Below, in pieces: positions 1 through 8,817 of a stretch of 64,000 nucleotides of DNA (positions are counted from its first letter, which is position 1; each line of letters starts with the position of its first letter). The notes under the pieces were generated by a model, which was not told the origin of the DNA, made no database searches, and saw only the letters and a list, made by a program, of their open reading frames with translations. The stretch is from an uncultured Duncaniella sp. (GTDB lineage: Bacteria > Bacteroidota > Bacteroidia > Bacteroidales > Muribaculaceae): NCBI GenBank assembly GCA_958352885.1, contig CATWQI010000012.1, positions 6,915 through 70,914 on the forward strand. The letters run 5' to 3'. A program made the position numbers and the translations under genes.

Positions 1-2
1 AG

Positions 3-725
3 TATGGCAGGAAGACATATGATTACCAAGAGGGGACGATAGTAAGCTTTTCTCCCGGTCAGGTGATAGATGTCGAGATGCTTGAAGGGGAGACTTCAGC
101 TGACGTGATAGGTCTGTTGTTTCATCCTGATTTGATATACGGCACACCGCTTGGGGAGAAGATCGCTTCATTCAATTTCTTTGATTATTCACAGATGGAG
201 GCACTTCATCTTTCCGAAAGCGAACGAAAAATATACCTTGACTGCCTGCAGAAGATAGATATGGAACTTGAACATCCCGTTGACAGCCATTCGGCGTCAG
301 TGCTGTCAGCCAATATTCAGCTCCTGCTTGAGTATCTGCATAGGTTCTATGACAGGCAGTTCATAACCCGCCACAAAGTAAATTCCGAGATTGTAGCTCA
401 GTTTGAACGCCGGTTAAAAGAATATTATGATGCAGGTAGTACAAATGACAGTATACCTACTGTGGCGGAATTTGCAGAGAAAGCAAATCTTACGCCGAAA
501 TATTTCAGTGACCTTGTAAAGCGTGAGACCGGTATGACTCCAAAGACCTTGATTATGCGGAGAATGATAGATGTGGCAAAGCATAGGCTTGCAATATCAA
601 CCGACGATATAAGTGTCATTGCATATGAACTCGGGTTCCAGTATCCGGCGCACTTCACACGGATGTTCAAGCGTGCCACAGGTCAGAGCCCAACGGATTA
701 CAGGCGTCAGATGGAGCAGAATTAG
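3..725 (+). CDS. AraC-family transcriptional regulator (5' end cut by window)
   Basis: The reading frame is open to the left edge of the window with no stop, so the gene starts upstream; the GTG at 63 is an internal codon rather than a convincing start. About 240 residues are visible. The N-terminal part, ending in the stretch SFSPGQV, resembles the end of the cupin-like sensor domain of Bacteroidota AraC proteins. The last ~100 residues contain two helix-turn-helix units (around AEFAEKANLTPKYFSDLVKR and IAYELGFQYPAHFTRMFKRA) and end in the typical PTDYRR motif. It lies just upstream of, and points toward, the RND efflux operon, so it is a plausible activator of it. The inducer cannot be read from the sequence. 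Confidence 0.85.
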   Translation, partial: YGRKTYDYQEGTIVSFSPGQVIDVEMLEGETSADVIGLLFHPDLIYGTPLGEKIASFNFFDYSQMEALHLSESERKIYLDCLQKIDMELEHPVDSHSASVLSANIQLLLEYLHRFYDRQFITRHKVNSEIVAQFERRLKEYYDAGSTNDSIPTVAEFAEKANLTPKYFSDLVKRETGMTPKTLIMRRMIDVAKHRLAISTDDISVIAYELGFQYPAHFTRMFKRATGQSPTDYRRQMEQN

Positions 726-902
726 CAATAATTCATAGGCATTCTGTTGCAGAGTAATGCCATAGGCAGAACCATGGATGTCGTTATATGTATTTATGAA
801 TCAGTTATTTTTTGTTGTGCAAATTAGCGCAAAATAATATTAATAAATTGTATCGGCGGATAAAAATGATGTAAATGTTAAACAATGGAGGTGTTTTTTT
901 GT

Positions 903-910
903 TATATTTG
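903..910 (+). promoter_or_regulatory. Putative -7 element (TATATTTG) upstream of the efflux/steroid operon
   Basis: TATATTTG fits the Bacteroidales -7 consensus TAnnTTTG and lies 84 bp before the adaptor start. No good TTTG -33 element sits 19-21 bp upstream, so the promoter may need an activator, for instance the AraC protein encoded just upstream. The 269-bp gap between the AraC gene and the adaptor holds no other feature I can support. Confidence 0.35.
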
Positions 911-994
911 CAAGTGTAAATATGGAGGAAAATTCATCTATTCCGATATTTGTAACCGCAAATTGCAAAACGGTAATTTAAGTTGTTACCAATC

Positions 995-2179
995 ATGAAA
1001 TTAAAAAATAATTTAGTGTTAAAATCATCAATGATAAGGTCTTTGTCGGTCATATGCCTGGTTTTAAGCGTACTTACAGGCTGTAAGAAACAAATTCCGG
1101 AGGAACCGGTAGTTGCAGTTTCTCCTTCGGAATGTGAGGATGTGGAGATTTATGGCGAATATGTTGGCAGAGCCCGAGCCCAGCAGTTTGTTGAAGTTCG
1201 AGCCAGAGTGGAAGGTTATCTTGAAAGCATGCTTTTTGAGGAGGGTACTCCTGTCAAAAAGGATCAGGTTCTGTTTGTGATAAACCGTGACCAGTATAAG
1301 GCTAAAGTTGATAAGGCTAAGGCTCAGCTTCAGAAGGATGAAGCTCAGCTTCAGAAAGCAAAACGTGACTTGGAACGTATCCGCCCACTATATGAGCAGA
1401 ATGCAGCCAGCCAGCTTGACTATGATAATGCGGTGGCAGCCTACAACGTGGCTAACGCATCGGTCGCTATGAGCCGTTCGGACTTGGCGCAGGCACAGCT
1501 TGAACTTGGGTATACGACGGTACGTTCACCACTCTCCGGTTACATAAGCGAGCGCAACGCTGATATCGGAACCCTGGTCGGTCCCGGTGGAAAATCATTG
1601 CTTGCCACAATCGTGAAAAGTGACACGGTGCTGATTGACTTCAGCATGACAGCGCTTGACTATCTCAAAAGCAAGGAGCGAAATGTGGATTTCAGCTCAC
1701 GAGATAAAAATAGGTCCTGGCAGCCTTATGTGACCATAACCCTGGCAGATAATACTGAATATCCTTATAAAGGTCTTGTCGATTTCGCAGATCCGCAGGT
1801 TGACCCGCAAACCGGTACATTCTCTGTCCGCGCTGAGATGCCCAATCCGCATAGGGCGATACTTCCCGGTCAGTTTACAAAGGTTCGTTTGCTCCTCGAT
1901 GTGCGTGAGAAAGCAACTGTGGTTCCCCGGCGATCTATTATAATTGAAAAGGGAGGAGCATATGTATATGTGATGCGACCGGATTCTACGGTGGAAAAGC
2001 GTTTTATAGAACTTGGTCCGGAATTTCAGAATAACATGGTGGTGGAAAGGGGTATAACACCTGGAGAGAATATTGTAATTGAGGGGCAGCACAAGCTTTC
2101 GCCCGGTATAAAGGTAAAAGTAAGCGATAAGGAATTCAAGGATGAGGCAGGGGATAACTCTACTGATTCCATCTCTTGA
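995..2179 (+). CDS. RND efflux periplasmic adaptor lipoprotein (AcrA/MexA type)
   Basis: Membrane-fusion subunit that would link the inner-membrane RND pump to the outer-membrane factor. I chose the ATG at 995 (394 aa) because it begins a lipoprotein signal with lipobox LTGC (Cys30); an in-frame ATG at 1031 also works. Visible parts are a first lipoyl half (EVRARVEGYLESMLFEEGTP), a coiled-coil hairpin rich in K, A, Q and L (roughly residues 95-165), a second lipoyl half (TTVRSPLSGYISERNADIGT) and beta-barrel and membrane-proximal domains to the C-terminus. The pump gene follows 12 bp after the stop. The length is normal for the family. The substrate cannot be deduced from this subunit; the operon context suggests bile acids or steroids. 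Confidence 0.93.
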   Translation: MKLKNNLVLKSSMIRSLSVICLVLSVLTGCKKQIPEEPVVAVSPSECEDVEIYGEYVGRARAQQFVEVRARVEGYLESMLFEEGTPVKKDQVLFVINRDQYKAKVDKAKAQLQKDEAQLQKAKRDLERIRPLYEQNAASQLDYDNAVAAYNVANASVAMSRSDLAQAQLELGYTTVRSPLSGYISERNADIGTLVGPGGKSLLATIVKSDTVLIDFSMTALDYLKSKERNVDFSSRDKNRSWQPYVTITLADNTEYPYKGLVDFADPQVDPQTGTFSVRAEMPNPHRAILPGQFTKVRLLLDVREKATVVPRRSIIIEKGGAYVYVMRPDSTVEKRFIELGPEFQNNMVVERGITPGENIVIEGQHKLSPGIKVKVSDKEFKDEAGDNSTDSIS

Positions 2180-2191
2180 TGTCAGATTGTT

Positions 2192-5100
2192 ATGAAGGTA
2201 AATTTTTTTATTGACCGCCCGGTATTTTCGGCGGTCATATCCATACTCATTGTCATCATTGGAGTTATAGGTTTGACAATGCTTCCTGTGGATCAGTATC
2301 CGCAGATAACACCTCCGGTGGTGAAGATAAGTGCTTCCTATCCCGGTGCAAGTGCCCTGACTGTGTCACAGGCAGTGGCAACTCCTATTGAGCAGGAGCT
2401 CAACGGAACTCCGGGGATGCTTTACATGGAATCGTCATCCACAAATTCCGGCGGTTTCTCAGCTACTGTGACATTTGACATTTCTGCATCTCCTGAGCTT
2501 GCAGCTGTGGAGATTCAGAACCGTGTGAAACTTGCTGAATCACGTCTTCCAGCTGAGGTGGTGGAGAATGGTATTTCGGTTGAAAAGCAGGCTTCGAGCC
2601 AGTTGCTGACTATCTGTCTTACGTCCAGTGACCCTAAGTTTGATGAGATATATCTGAGTAACTTCGCTACTTTGAATGTCCTGGATCTGCTTCGCCGTAT
2701 TCCTGGTGTCGGACGTGTGGCAAACATTGGCAGCCGTTACTATGCCATGCAGATTTGGGTGCAGCCTGACAAACTTGCCAATCTTGGTATAACTGTCGCC
2801 GACCTGCAGAAGGCGTTGAAGGATCAGAACCGCGAGTCGGCAGCCGGTGTGCTCGGTCAGCAGCCTACAAAAGGTCTCGATGTCACCATCCCGATTACAA
2901 CCATGGGGCGTCTTTCCTCTGTGTCGCAGTTTGAGGATGTGGTAGTACGTGCGAATTCTGACGGTTCTATTATCCGCTTACGTGACGTAGCTCGTATATC
3001 GCTTGAAGCTCAGTCATATAACACAGAGAGCGGTATCAATGGAGAGAATGCGGCTGTGCTTGCCATATACATGTTGCCGGGTGCTAATGCGATGGAAGTG
3101 GCTGAAAAGGTCAAGGAAGCGATGAAGGAGATAAGTGCCAGTTTCCCGGACGGGCTGGATTATGACATTCCGTTTGACATGACGACTTACATTGCCGAGT
3201 CAATTCATGAGGTTTACAAAACTCTGTTTGAGGCGTTGTTCCTTGTGATTATTGTCGTGTTCTTTTCCTTACAGAGCTGGCGAGCTACATTGATTCCATT
3301 GGTTGCGGTGCCTATATCCTTGGTAGGTACTTTCGGTTTTATGCTGATATTCGGATTTTCGCTCAATATGCTGACACTTCTTGGTCTGGTGCTTGCCATC
3401 GGTATAGTGGTCGACGATGCTATTGTGGTTGTGGAGAATGTGCAATATACCATGGATGAGGAACACATGTCCCCATACGAAGCTACAAAAAAGGCAATGG
3501 CGGGATTGACCGGTCCTATCATAGCGACATCGCTTGTCCTGGCTGCTGTGTTTGTGCCGGTATGCTTCCTTGGAGGTATCAGCGGTCAGCTTTATCGCCA
3601 GTTTGCGGTGACTATTGTTGTCTCAGTGCTATTATCTGCTGTGGTGGCTCTTACATTGAGTCCTGTTATGTGCTCTCTGATACTGAAGCCGGAGCATGGC
3701 GGCAAGAAAAATGTGGTGTTCCGAAAAATTAATGAAGGTCTTGCATGTGGCACTTCCAAATTCCTTGATATCATACAGATTCTTATACGAAATAAAAAGC
3801 GGGTACTGGTCGGCTTTGTGGTAATGATGGGAGTGATAGTTATGATAGATAGATTCATGCCGTCAAGTTTTCTCCCGGTTGAGGACCAGGGATACTTCAA
3901 GGTGGAGCTGGAGCTTCCCGAGGGTGCTACGCTTGAACGTACACGCATGGTAACGGAAAGAGCTGTGAGCTATCTGATGGATAATCCTGCTGTGGAATAT
4001 GTCCAGAGTGTGGCGGGAAGCAGTTCGCAGGTTGGAAGCAGCCAGTCACGCAGTGAATTGACGGTGATACTTAAGCCATGGGGAGAGCGCGACGGACAGA
4101 CTGTCGATGCTGTAATGGCTCAGGTACGTAAGGATATGTCGGAGTATCCTGAATGTAAGGTTTATCTTTCACGTCCTCCGGTAATACCCGGTTTAGGCTC
4201 GTCCGGCGGTTTCGAGATGCAGCTTGAGGCAAGAAACGATGCGACTCTCGAGGATCTTGAGAACGCCATTGATACGGTGATGGAATATGCCGGACGCTCT
4301 AAGGCTCTGACAGGTTTGTCGTCATCGTTGCAGTCGGATATCCCACAGTTGTATTTTGATGTGGACCGTGACAAAGTAAAGTTTGCCGGGGTGCCTCTTG
4401 CGGATGTCTTTTCGACAATGAAAGCATACACGGGTTCTGTATATGTCAATGATTTCAATATGTTCAACCGCATCTATCGTGTCTACCTTCAGGCTGAGGC
4501 TCCGTATAGAGAACATCGTGAGAATATAAATCTTTATTTCGTTAGAGGCGCCGGTGATACTATGATACCTCTGACATCGCTTGGAACTGCCACCTTTACC
4601 ACAGGTCCGGGTAATCTTAAGCGCTTTAACATGTTCAATGCGGCTGTGGTGCGAGGAGAGGCTGCGAAAGGGTATAGCTCCGGAGAGGCTATGGCAGAGA
4701 TTGAGAGTATAGTGCGTGACCATTTGCCTGAAAATATTGGGGTGGAGTGGAGCGGACTTTCCTATCAGCAGAAGCAGGCGGGAGGTAAGACTGGAATTGT
4801 AATCCTGCTTGTACTGGTGTTCGTGTTCCTTTTCCTTGCTGCGCTCTATGAGAGCTGGAGTGTGCCTGTGGCTGTGATTCTATCATTGCCGGTAGCTGCT
4901 TTGGGTGCCTATCTCGGTTCGTGGGTGTGTGGACTTGAGAATGACATATATTTCCAGATTGGTCTTGTGATGCTTATGGGCATGGCGGCTAAGAATGCGA
5001 TTCTTATAGTCGGATTCGCCAAGAAACAGGCTGATGCAGGTGTGAGTGCGTTGGAATCTGCTCTATATGCGTCGAAGTTGCGATTCCGTCCCATTCTTAT

Positions 5101-5320
5101 GACCTCGCTTGCCTTCATTCTGGGTATGTTGCCGCTTGTGCTTGCCTCCGGTCCTGGTTCGGCAAGTCGCCAGGCAATAGGTACGGGCGTTTTCTTCGGC
5201 ATGATATTTGCCGTGATATTTGGTGCGTTGCTTGTGCCGTTTTTCTTTGTGATTGTATATAGAAGTGTGGAGAAATTCATGCCAAAGAAAAAGAAGAAGC
5301 TTGCGCAGTCAGTTGATTAA
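2192..5320 (+). CDS. RND multidrug efflux pump, HAE1 family (AcrB type)
   Basis: Proton-driven inner-membrane transporter of 1042 aa, the usual length for AcrB-type pumps. The start matches the family N-terminus (FFIDRPVFSAVISILIVIIG). The proton-relay aspartates are present in TM4 (Asp408-Asp409 within AIGIVVDDAIVVVENVQ), and the TM10 lysine is at 934 (LMGMAAKNAILIVGFAKK). Two large periplasmic loops follow TM1 and TM7, with the typical PVDQYPQITPP motif in the first. It follows the adaptor by 12 bp and precedes the TolC-like gene by 22 bp, so a complete tripartite pump is encoded. AcrB relatives in enteric bacteria commonly export bile salts. The adjacent steroid-modifying genes make that substrate likely here, but this is inferred. 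Confidence 0.95.
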   Translation: MKVNFFIDRPVFSAVISILIVIIGVIGLTMLPVDQYPQITPPVVKISASYPGASALTVSQAVATPIEQELNGTPGMLYMESSSTNSGGFSATVTFDISASPELAAVEIQNRVKLAESRLPAEVVENGISVEKQASSQLLTICLTSSDPKFDEIYLSNFATLNVLDLLRRIPGVGRVANIGSRYYAMQIWVQPDKLANLGITVADLQKALKDQNRESAAGVLGQQPTKGLDVTIPITTMGRLSSVSQFEDVVVRANSDGSIIRLRDVARISLEAQSYNTESGINGENAAVLAIYMLPGANAMEVAEKVKEAMKEISASFPDGLDYDIPFDMTTYIAESIHEVYKTLFEALFLVIIVVFFSLQSWRATLIPLVAVPISLVGTFGFMLIFGFSLNMLTLLGLVLAIGIVVDDAIVVVENVQYTMDEEHMSPYEATKKAMAGLTGPIIATSLVLAAVFVPVCFLGGISGQLYRQFAVTIVVSVLLSAVVALTLSPVMCSLILKPEHGGKKNVVFRKINEGLACGTSKFLDIIQILIRNKKRVLVGFVVMMGVIVMIDRFMPSSFLPVEDQGYFKVELELPEGATLERTRMVTERAVSYLMDNPAVEYVQSVAGSSSQVGSSQSRSELTVILKPWGERDGQTVDAVMAQVRKDMSEYPECKVYLSRPPVIPGLGSSGGFEMQLEARNDATLEDLENAIDTVMEYAGRSKALTGLSSSLQSDIPQLYFDVDRDKVKFAGVPLADVFSTMKAYTGSVYVNDFNMFNRIYRVYLQAEAPYREHRENINLYFVRGAGDTMIPLTSLGTATFTTGPGNLKRFNMFNAAVVRGEAAKGYSSGEAMAEIESIVRDHLPENIGVEWSGLSYQQKQAGGKTGIVILLVLVFVFLFLAALYESWSVPVAVILSLPVAALGAYLGSWVCGLENDIYFQIGLVMLMGMAAKNAILIVGFAKKQADAGVSALESALYASKLRFRPILMTSLAFILGMLPLVLASGPGSASRQAIGTGVFFGMIFAVIFGALLVPFFFVIVYRSVEKFMPKKKKKLAQSVD

Positions 5321-5342
5321 TGTTAACTTTTTTGGTTGTTAT

Positions 5343-6731
5343 ATGAATAAGACGACATCGAAATATATATCAGTAATAATTGCATTGTTGGTTTCATTTG
5401 CGGTCGGTTCATGTAAACTCGGGCAAAAATATACTCGCCCCCAGGTATACATGCCTCAGCAATTTGAGCCGGAATTTGAAGCGGACTCATTTTCGATTGC
5501 CGAGATGCAGTGGTGGGAAATTTATACTGACACAACACTGCAGAATTTGATACGTGTCACCATAGCCAATAATAAGGAGCTTAAAATTGCCGAAGCAAAG
5601 GTGAAGGAGATGGCGGCACGCAAGAGGGTGAATACCGCTTCATTGTACCCGCAGCTTAGTGGCAATGCGTATACTCAGAAGGAGGCTTTGAATTATGGTG
5701 GGGACAACTATACCAATGACCCCGAAATAGGAATCAAGGCGACTTTGAGTTGGGAAGTAGACTTATGGGGAAATCTGCGTTGGGCTAATGATGAGGCGAA
5801 GGCAAAAGTGCTTGGAAGCATCGAGAATCAGAGAGCGGTGCTTATAAGTCTCATTGCCCGCGTGGCTCAGGACTATTTTGAGCTTGTGGCAATGGACAAT
5901 GAGCTGTCTATTGTGCGCCAGACACTCAAGGCCAGAGAGGAAGGGGTGCGTCTTGCCAAACTCCGTTTTGAAGGTGGTCTGACTGCCGAGACTTCTTATC
6001 AGCAGGCGCAGATGGAATACGCACGTACTGCCACTCATCTTCCCGTCCTTGAAAGGGATATCGCCATGATGGAGAATGAGATTGCATATCTCAGCGGCAA
6101 TCTTGATTTCAAGATATCCAGAAGTCGCAGCTTGGGTGACATTGCGGATGTTGTCAGCCTTCCTGTCGGTCTTCCGTCTACCCTGCTTGAGCGCCGTCCT
6201 GACGTACGTGCTGCCGAACAGAGCCTGATTGCCGCCAATGCCGCTGTGGGCGTGGCGTATACAAACAGGTTTCCGCGTCTTACTCTTACAGCCCAATATG
6301 GTGTCGAAAGCGAGGAATTTTCAAATCTTTTCAAGTCTCCGATGTATTTTCTCAGCGGCGCTCTTCTCGGACCAATATTTGATATGGGTCGCAGGCAAGG
6401 AGCCTACCGGGCGCAGCAGCATGTTTATGAGCAGGAATGCTATAACTATGAAAAGACTGTGATGAACGCCTTTACGGAAGCCCGTAATGCTATCGTCGCA
6501 TTTAATAAGACGAAATCAATATGCGAGGCCATGGCGCAGCTGGAGAAATCCTCGAAGACAACAATGGAGCTCGCCCAGCTTCAGTATATCAATGGTGTAA
6601 TCGGTTACCTTGATGTGCTTGACGCCCAGCGTAGCTATTTTGACGCCCAGGTGGGACTTAGCAATGCGTTGTGTGGAAAACAATTGGCGCTCGTCCAGCT
6701 GTATAAAGCATTGGGGGGTGGTTGGCAGTAA
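5343..6731 (+). CDS. RND outer-membrane factor lipoprotein (NodT/OprM-type TolC family)
   Basis: Outer-membrane channel that would complete the pump. The frame is open further upstream, but the ATG at 5343 gives a lipoprotein signal with lipobox VGSC (Cys24) and a 462-aa product of normal size. The sequence then matches the OprM/NodT family: KLGQKYTRPQV after the lipidation site, the repeated outer-membrane efflux domain with long helices (NNKELKIAEAKVKEMAARKR and EEGVRLAKLRFEGGLTAETS), the LLERRPDVRAAEQSL motif opening the second repeat, and a final YLDVLDAQRSYFDAQ segment. The steroid 5-alpha-reductase-like gene starts 46 bp later on the same strand with no visible promoter or terminator between. 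Confidence 0.93.
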   Translation: MNKTTSKYISVIIALLVSFAVGSCKLGQKYTRPQVYMPQQFEPEFEADSFSIAEMQWWEIYTDTTLQNLIRVTIANNKELKIAEAKVKEMAARKRVNTASLYPQLSGNAYTQKEALNYGGDNYTNDPEIGIKATLSWEVDLWGNLRWANDEAKAKVLGSIENQRAVLISLIARVAQDYFELVAMDNELSIVRQTLKAREEGVRLAKLRFEGGLTAETSYQQAQMEYARTATHLPVLERDIAMMENEIAYLSGNLDFKISRSRSLGDIADVVSLPVGLPSTLLERRPDVRAAEQSLIAANAAVGVAYTNRFPRLTLTAQYGVESEEFSNLFKSPMYFLSGALLGPIFDMGRRQGAYRAQQHVYEQECYNYEKTVMNAFTEARNAIVAFNKTKSICEAMAQLEKSSKTTMELAQLQYINGVIGYLDVLDAQRSYFDAQVGLSNALCGKQLALVQLYKALGGGWQ

Positions 6732-6777
6732 TATGGAAATGAAGTAAATCCAAGATAAATAACTATCAAAGTGCAAT

Positions 6778-7548
6778 ATGGTTACAACTCATCTCTTTGA
6801 CTTGTTCCTGATTGGGATGACGGTCACCGCTGTCATAGTCTTTGTGGCGCTTCAGTTTGTTGAGGCAGGTTATGGAATGATGTATACCCGCAAGTGGGGG
6901 CCGGTCATAAACAATCGTGTAGGGTGGGTGATTATGGAGGCTCCTGTATTTGTTGCCATGGCTGCATTGTGGTGGTTCTCTTCCCGACGGTGGGAAGTGG
7001 CACCCTTGGTTATGTTTCTTCTTTTCGAGCTTCATTATTTCCAGCGTTCTTTCATATTCCCGTTTCTTATCCGCACCAAGGGCAAAATGCCTCTAAGCAT
7101 CATATTTATGGGTGTGGTCTTTAATCTCCTCAATGCACTGATGCAGGGAGGATGGATTTTTTACATCTCTCCGGCTGATTTTTACCAAGCATCGTGGCTC
7201 TGCTCATGGCAATTTATACTTGGCACAGTAGTGTTCTTGTTCGGTATGGCAGTCAATATCCATAGTGACTCTGTGATTCGTAATCTTCGTCGACCGGGTG
7301 ATACACGGCACTACATACCTCGTAAGGGGTTGTTCAGGTATGTTTCCTCCGCCAATTATTTTGGCGAATTTGTGGAATGGACCGGATTTGCCATACTCAC
7401 ATGGTCATGGGCGGGCGCGGTATTTGCGCTGTGGACATTTGCAAATCTTGCGCCGAGGGCATCCAAGATACATTCCCGCTATACGGCGGAATTTGGAGAT
7501 GAGTTTGTTTCGCTTAATACACGCCGCATACTTCCTTATATCTATTAA
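6778..7548 (+). CDS. Steroid 5-alpha-reductase family enzyme (SRD5A-like)
   Basis: A 256-aa polytopic membrane protein of the 3-oxo-5-alpha-steroid 4-dehydrogenase family, almost the same length as human SRD5A1. The C-terminal half has the NADPH-binding blocks of the vertebrate enzymes: VNIHSDSVIRNLRRPGDT (159-176) and RYVSSANYFGEFVEW (187-201), the latter with the family motif NYFGE. Glu54 (IMEAPVF) and Tyr87 (ELHYFQR) match the catalytic Glu and Tyr of SRD5A2 by motif position. Family members use NADPH to reduce the 4,5 double bond of 3-oxo-delta-4 steroids, giving 5-alpha (flat, allo) products. Gut Bacteroidota are known to use such enzymes on steroid hormones and on 3-oxo-delta-4-lithocholate. 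The gene is followed by an Old-Yellow-Enzyme gene and two SDR genes, the expected partners. The family call is firm; the natural substrate is inferred. Confidence 0.88.
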   Translation: MVTTHLFDLFLIGMTVTAVIVFVALQFVEAGYGMMYTRKWGPVINNRVGWVIMEAPVFVAMAALWWFSSRRWEVAPLVMFLLFELHYFQRSFIFPFLIRTKGKMPLSIIFMGVVFNLLNALMQGGWIFYISPADFYQASWLCSWQFILGTVVFLFGMAVNIHSDSVIRNLRRPGDTRHYIPRKGLFRYVSSANYFGEFVEWTGFAILTWSWAGAVFALWTFANLAPRASKIHSRYTAEFGDEFVSLNTRRILPYIY

Positions 7549-7590
7549 AGGATTCCGATTTTTTCCAACCAGTCATCACGTTGTCAAGCT

Positions 7591-8817
7591 ATGTATTCAG
7601 ATTCATTACTTTTTACACCGGCAAATATCGGTCCGGTGACATTGCGTAACCGTACCATACGTTCAGCGGCTTTTGAAGGAATGTGCCCCGGTAACAGTCC
7701 GTCGCAAATGCTTAAGGACTATCATGTTTCAGTGGCGGAAGGCGGAGTAGGAATGACTACTATCGCTTATGCCTCAGTGACCCGCAATGGGCTTTCGTTC
7801 CCCCGGCAATTGTGGATGCGCCCTGCTATTATTCCTGCCCTGCGCGATATCACAGACTCGATACATGCTACAGGTGCCAAAGTGTCCATTCAGCTTGGAC
7901 ATTGCGGTAATATGTCGCATAAGTCAACCGCCGGTGAAACGCCAATCTCAGCTTCGGGCCGATTTAACATATATTCTCCCACACCTGTCAGGAAGATGGG
8001 GGACGATGAGATTGTGGCAATGTCAAAATCATTTGGCGACGCTGTGCGTCTTGCCAGGGATGCCGGAATGGACTGTGTGGAAATCCATGCGGGACACGGC
8101 TACCTGATTAGCCAGTTTCTCTCGCCATACACCAATCATCGCCGTGATAAGTGGGGAGGCTCGCTTGACAATCGGATGAGGTTTATGCGTATATGCATGG
8201 AGGAAGTCATGAAGGCTGCCGGAAGTGACCTTGGAGTTGTGGTAAAGACTAATATGCGTGACGGATTCAAAGGTGGTATAGAGATTGACGATGCCATAAT
8301 AATAGCTAAGGAACTTGAGAAACTCGGAGCGCATGCACTTGTGCTGAGTGGAGGTTTTGTCAGCAAGGCGCCTATGTATGTGATGCGCGGTGAAATGCCT
8401 ATCGGAGCATTGACCCATTATATGGATTGCTGGTGGCTGAAATACGGTGTCAGGATGTTTGGCAGGATGATGATTCCATCGGTACCTTACAAGGAGTGCT
8501 ATTTTCTTGATGATGCGAAAATATTCCGCAGGGAACTTGATTTACCGTTGATATATGTAGGTGGTGCGTCGACCCGTGCGTCTGTCGAGAAGGTTCTTGA
8601 CGAGGGATTCGAGTTTGTGCAGATGGGACGAGCTCTCCTTGCGATGCCTGATTTTGTCAACCGTATGCGTGACGGGGTTGAATCCTCCGGTTGCGAGCAT
8701 GTGAATTATTGCATTGGCAGAATGTATTCGCGTGAAATGGCATGCCACAAGTGTGTCAAGGACCTCCCGGAGTCTCTTTGCAGGGAGATTGAGCGCATTA
8801 AATCACGCCAGTCATGA
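7591..8817 (+). CDS. Old-Yellow-Enzyme family NADH:flavin oxidoreductase, candidate steroid 5-beta-reductase
   Basis: A 408-aa FMN-dependent TIM-barrel ene-reductase. Visible are the N-terminal LFTPANIGPVTLRNR block, Gln101 and His104 (SIQLGHCGN), the catalytic IHAGHGYL segment (His166, His169) and the LSPYTNHRRDKWGGSLDNR motif of the BaiCD/2-enoate reductase branch, then a C-terminal phosphate-binding GGAS...MGRALL region. The C-terminal flavodoxin-like FAD/NADH domains of full 2-enoate reductases are absent. Cysteines at 368, 374, 385 and 388 may hold an iron-sulfur cluster, but their spacing is not the usual C-x2-C-x3-C. Paired with the 5-alpha-reductase, its likely role is reduction or oxidation at the 4,5 bond of 3-oxo bile acids. 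It overlaps the next gene by 4 bp (ATGA), implying translational coupling. Confidence 0.8.
   Translation: MYSDSLLFTPANIGPVTLRNRTIRSAAFEGMCPGNSPSQMLKDYHVSVAEGGVGMTTIAYASVTRNGLSFPRQLWMRPAIIPALRDITDSIHATGAKVSIQLGHCGNMSHKSTAGETPISASGRFNIYSPTPVRKMGDDEIVAMSKSFGDAVRLARDAGMDCVEIHAGHGYLISQFLSPYTNHRRDKWGGSLDNRMRFMRICMEEVMKAAGSDLGVVVKTNMRDGFKGGIEIDDAIIIAKELEKLGAHALVLSGGFVSKAPMYVMRGEMPIGALTHYMDCWWLKYGVRMFGRMMIPSVPYKECYFLDDAKIFRRELDLPLIYVGGASTRASVEKVLDEGFEFVQMGRALLAMPDFVNRMRDGVESSGCEHVNYCIGRMYSREMACHKCVKDLPESLCREIERIKSRQS

Noticed and set aside
5763..6296. 177-codon open frame on the minus strand
   Set aside because: It is antisense to the TolC-like gene, with no recognisable motif.
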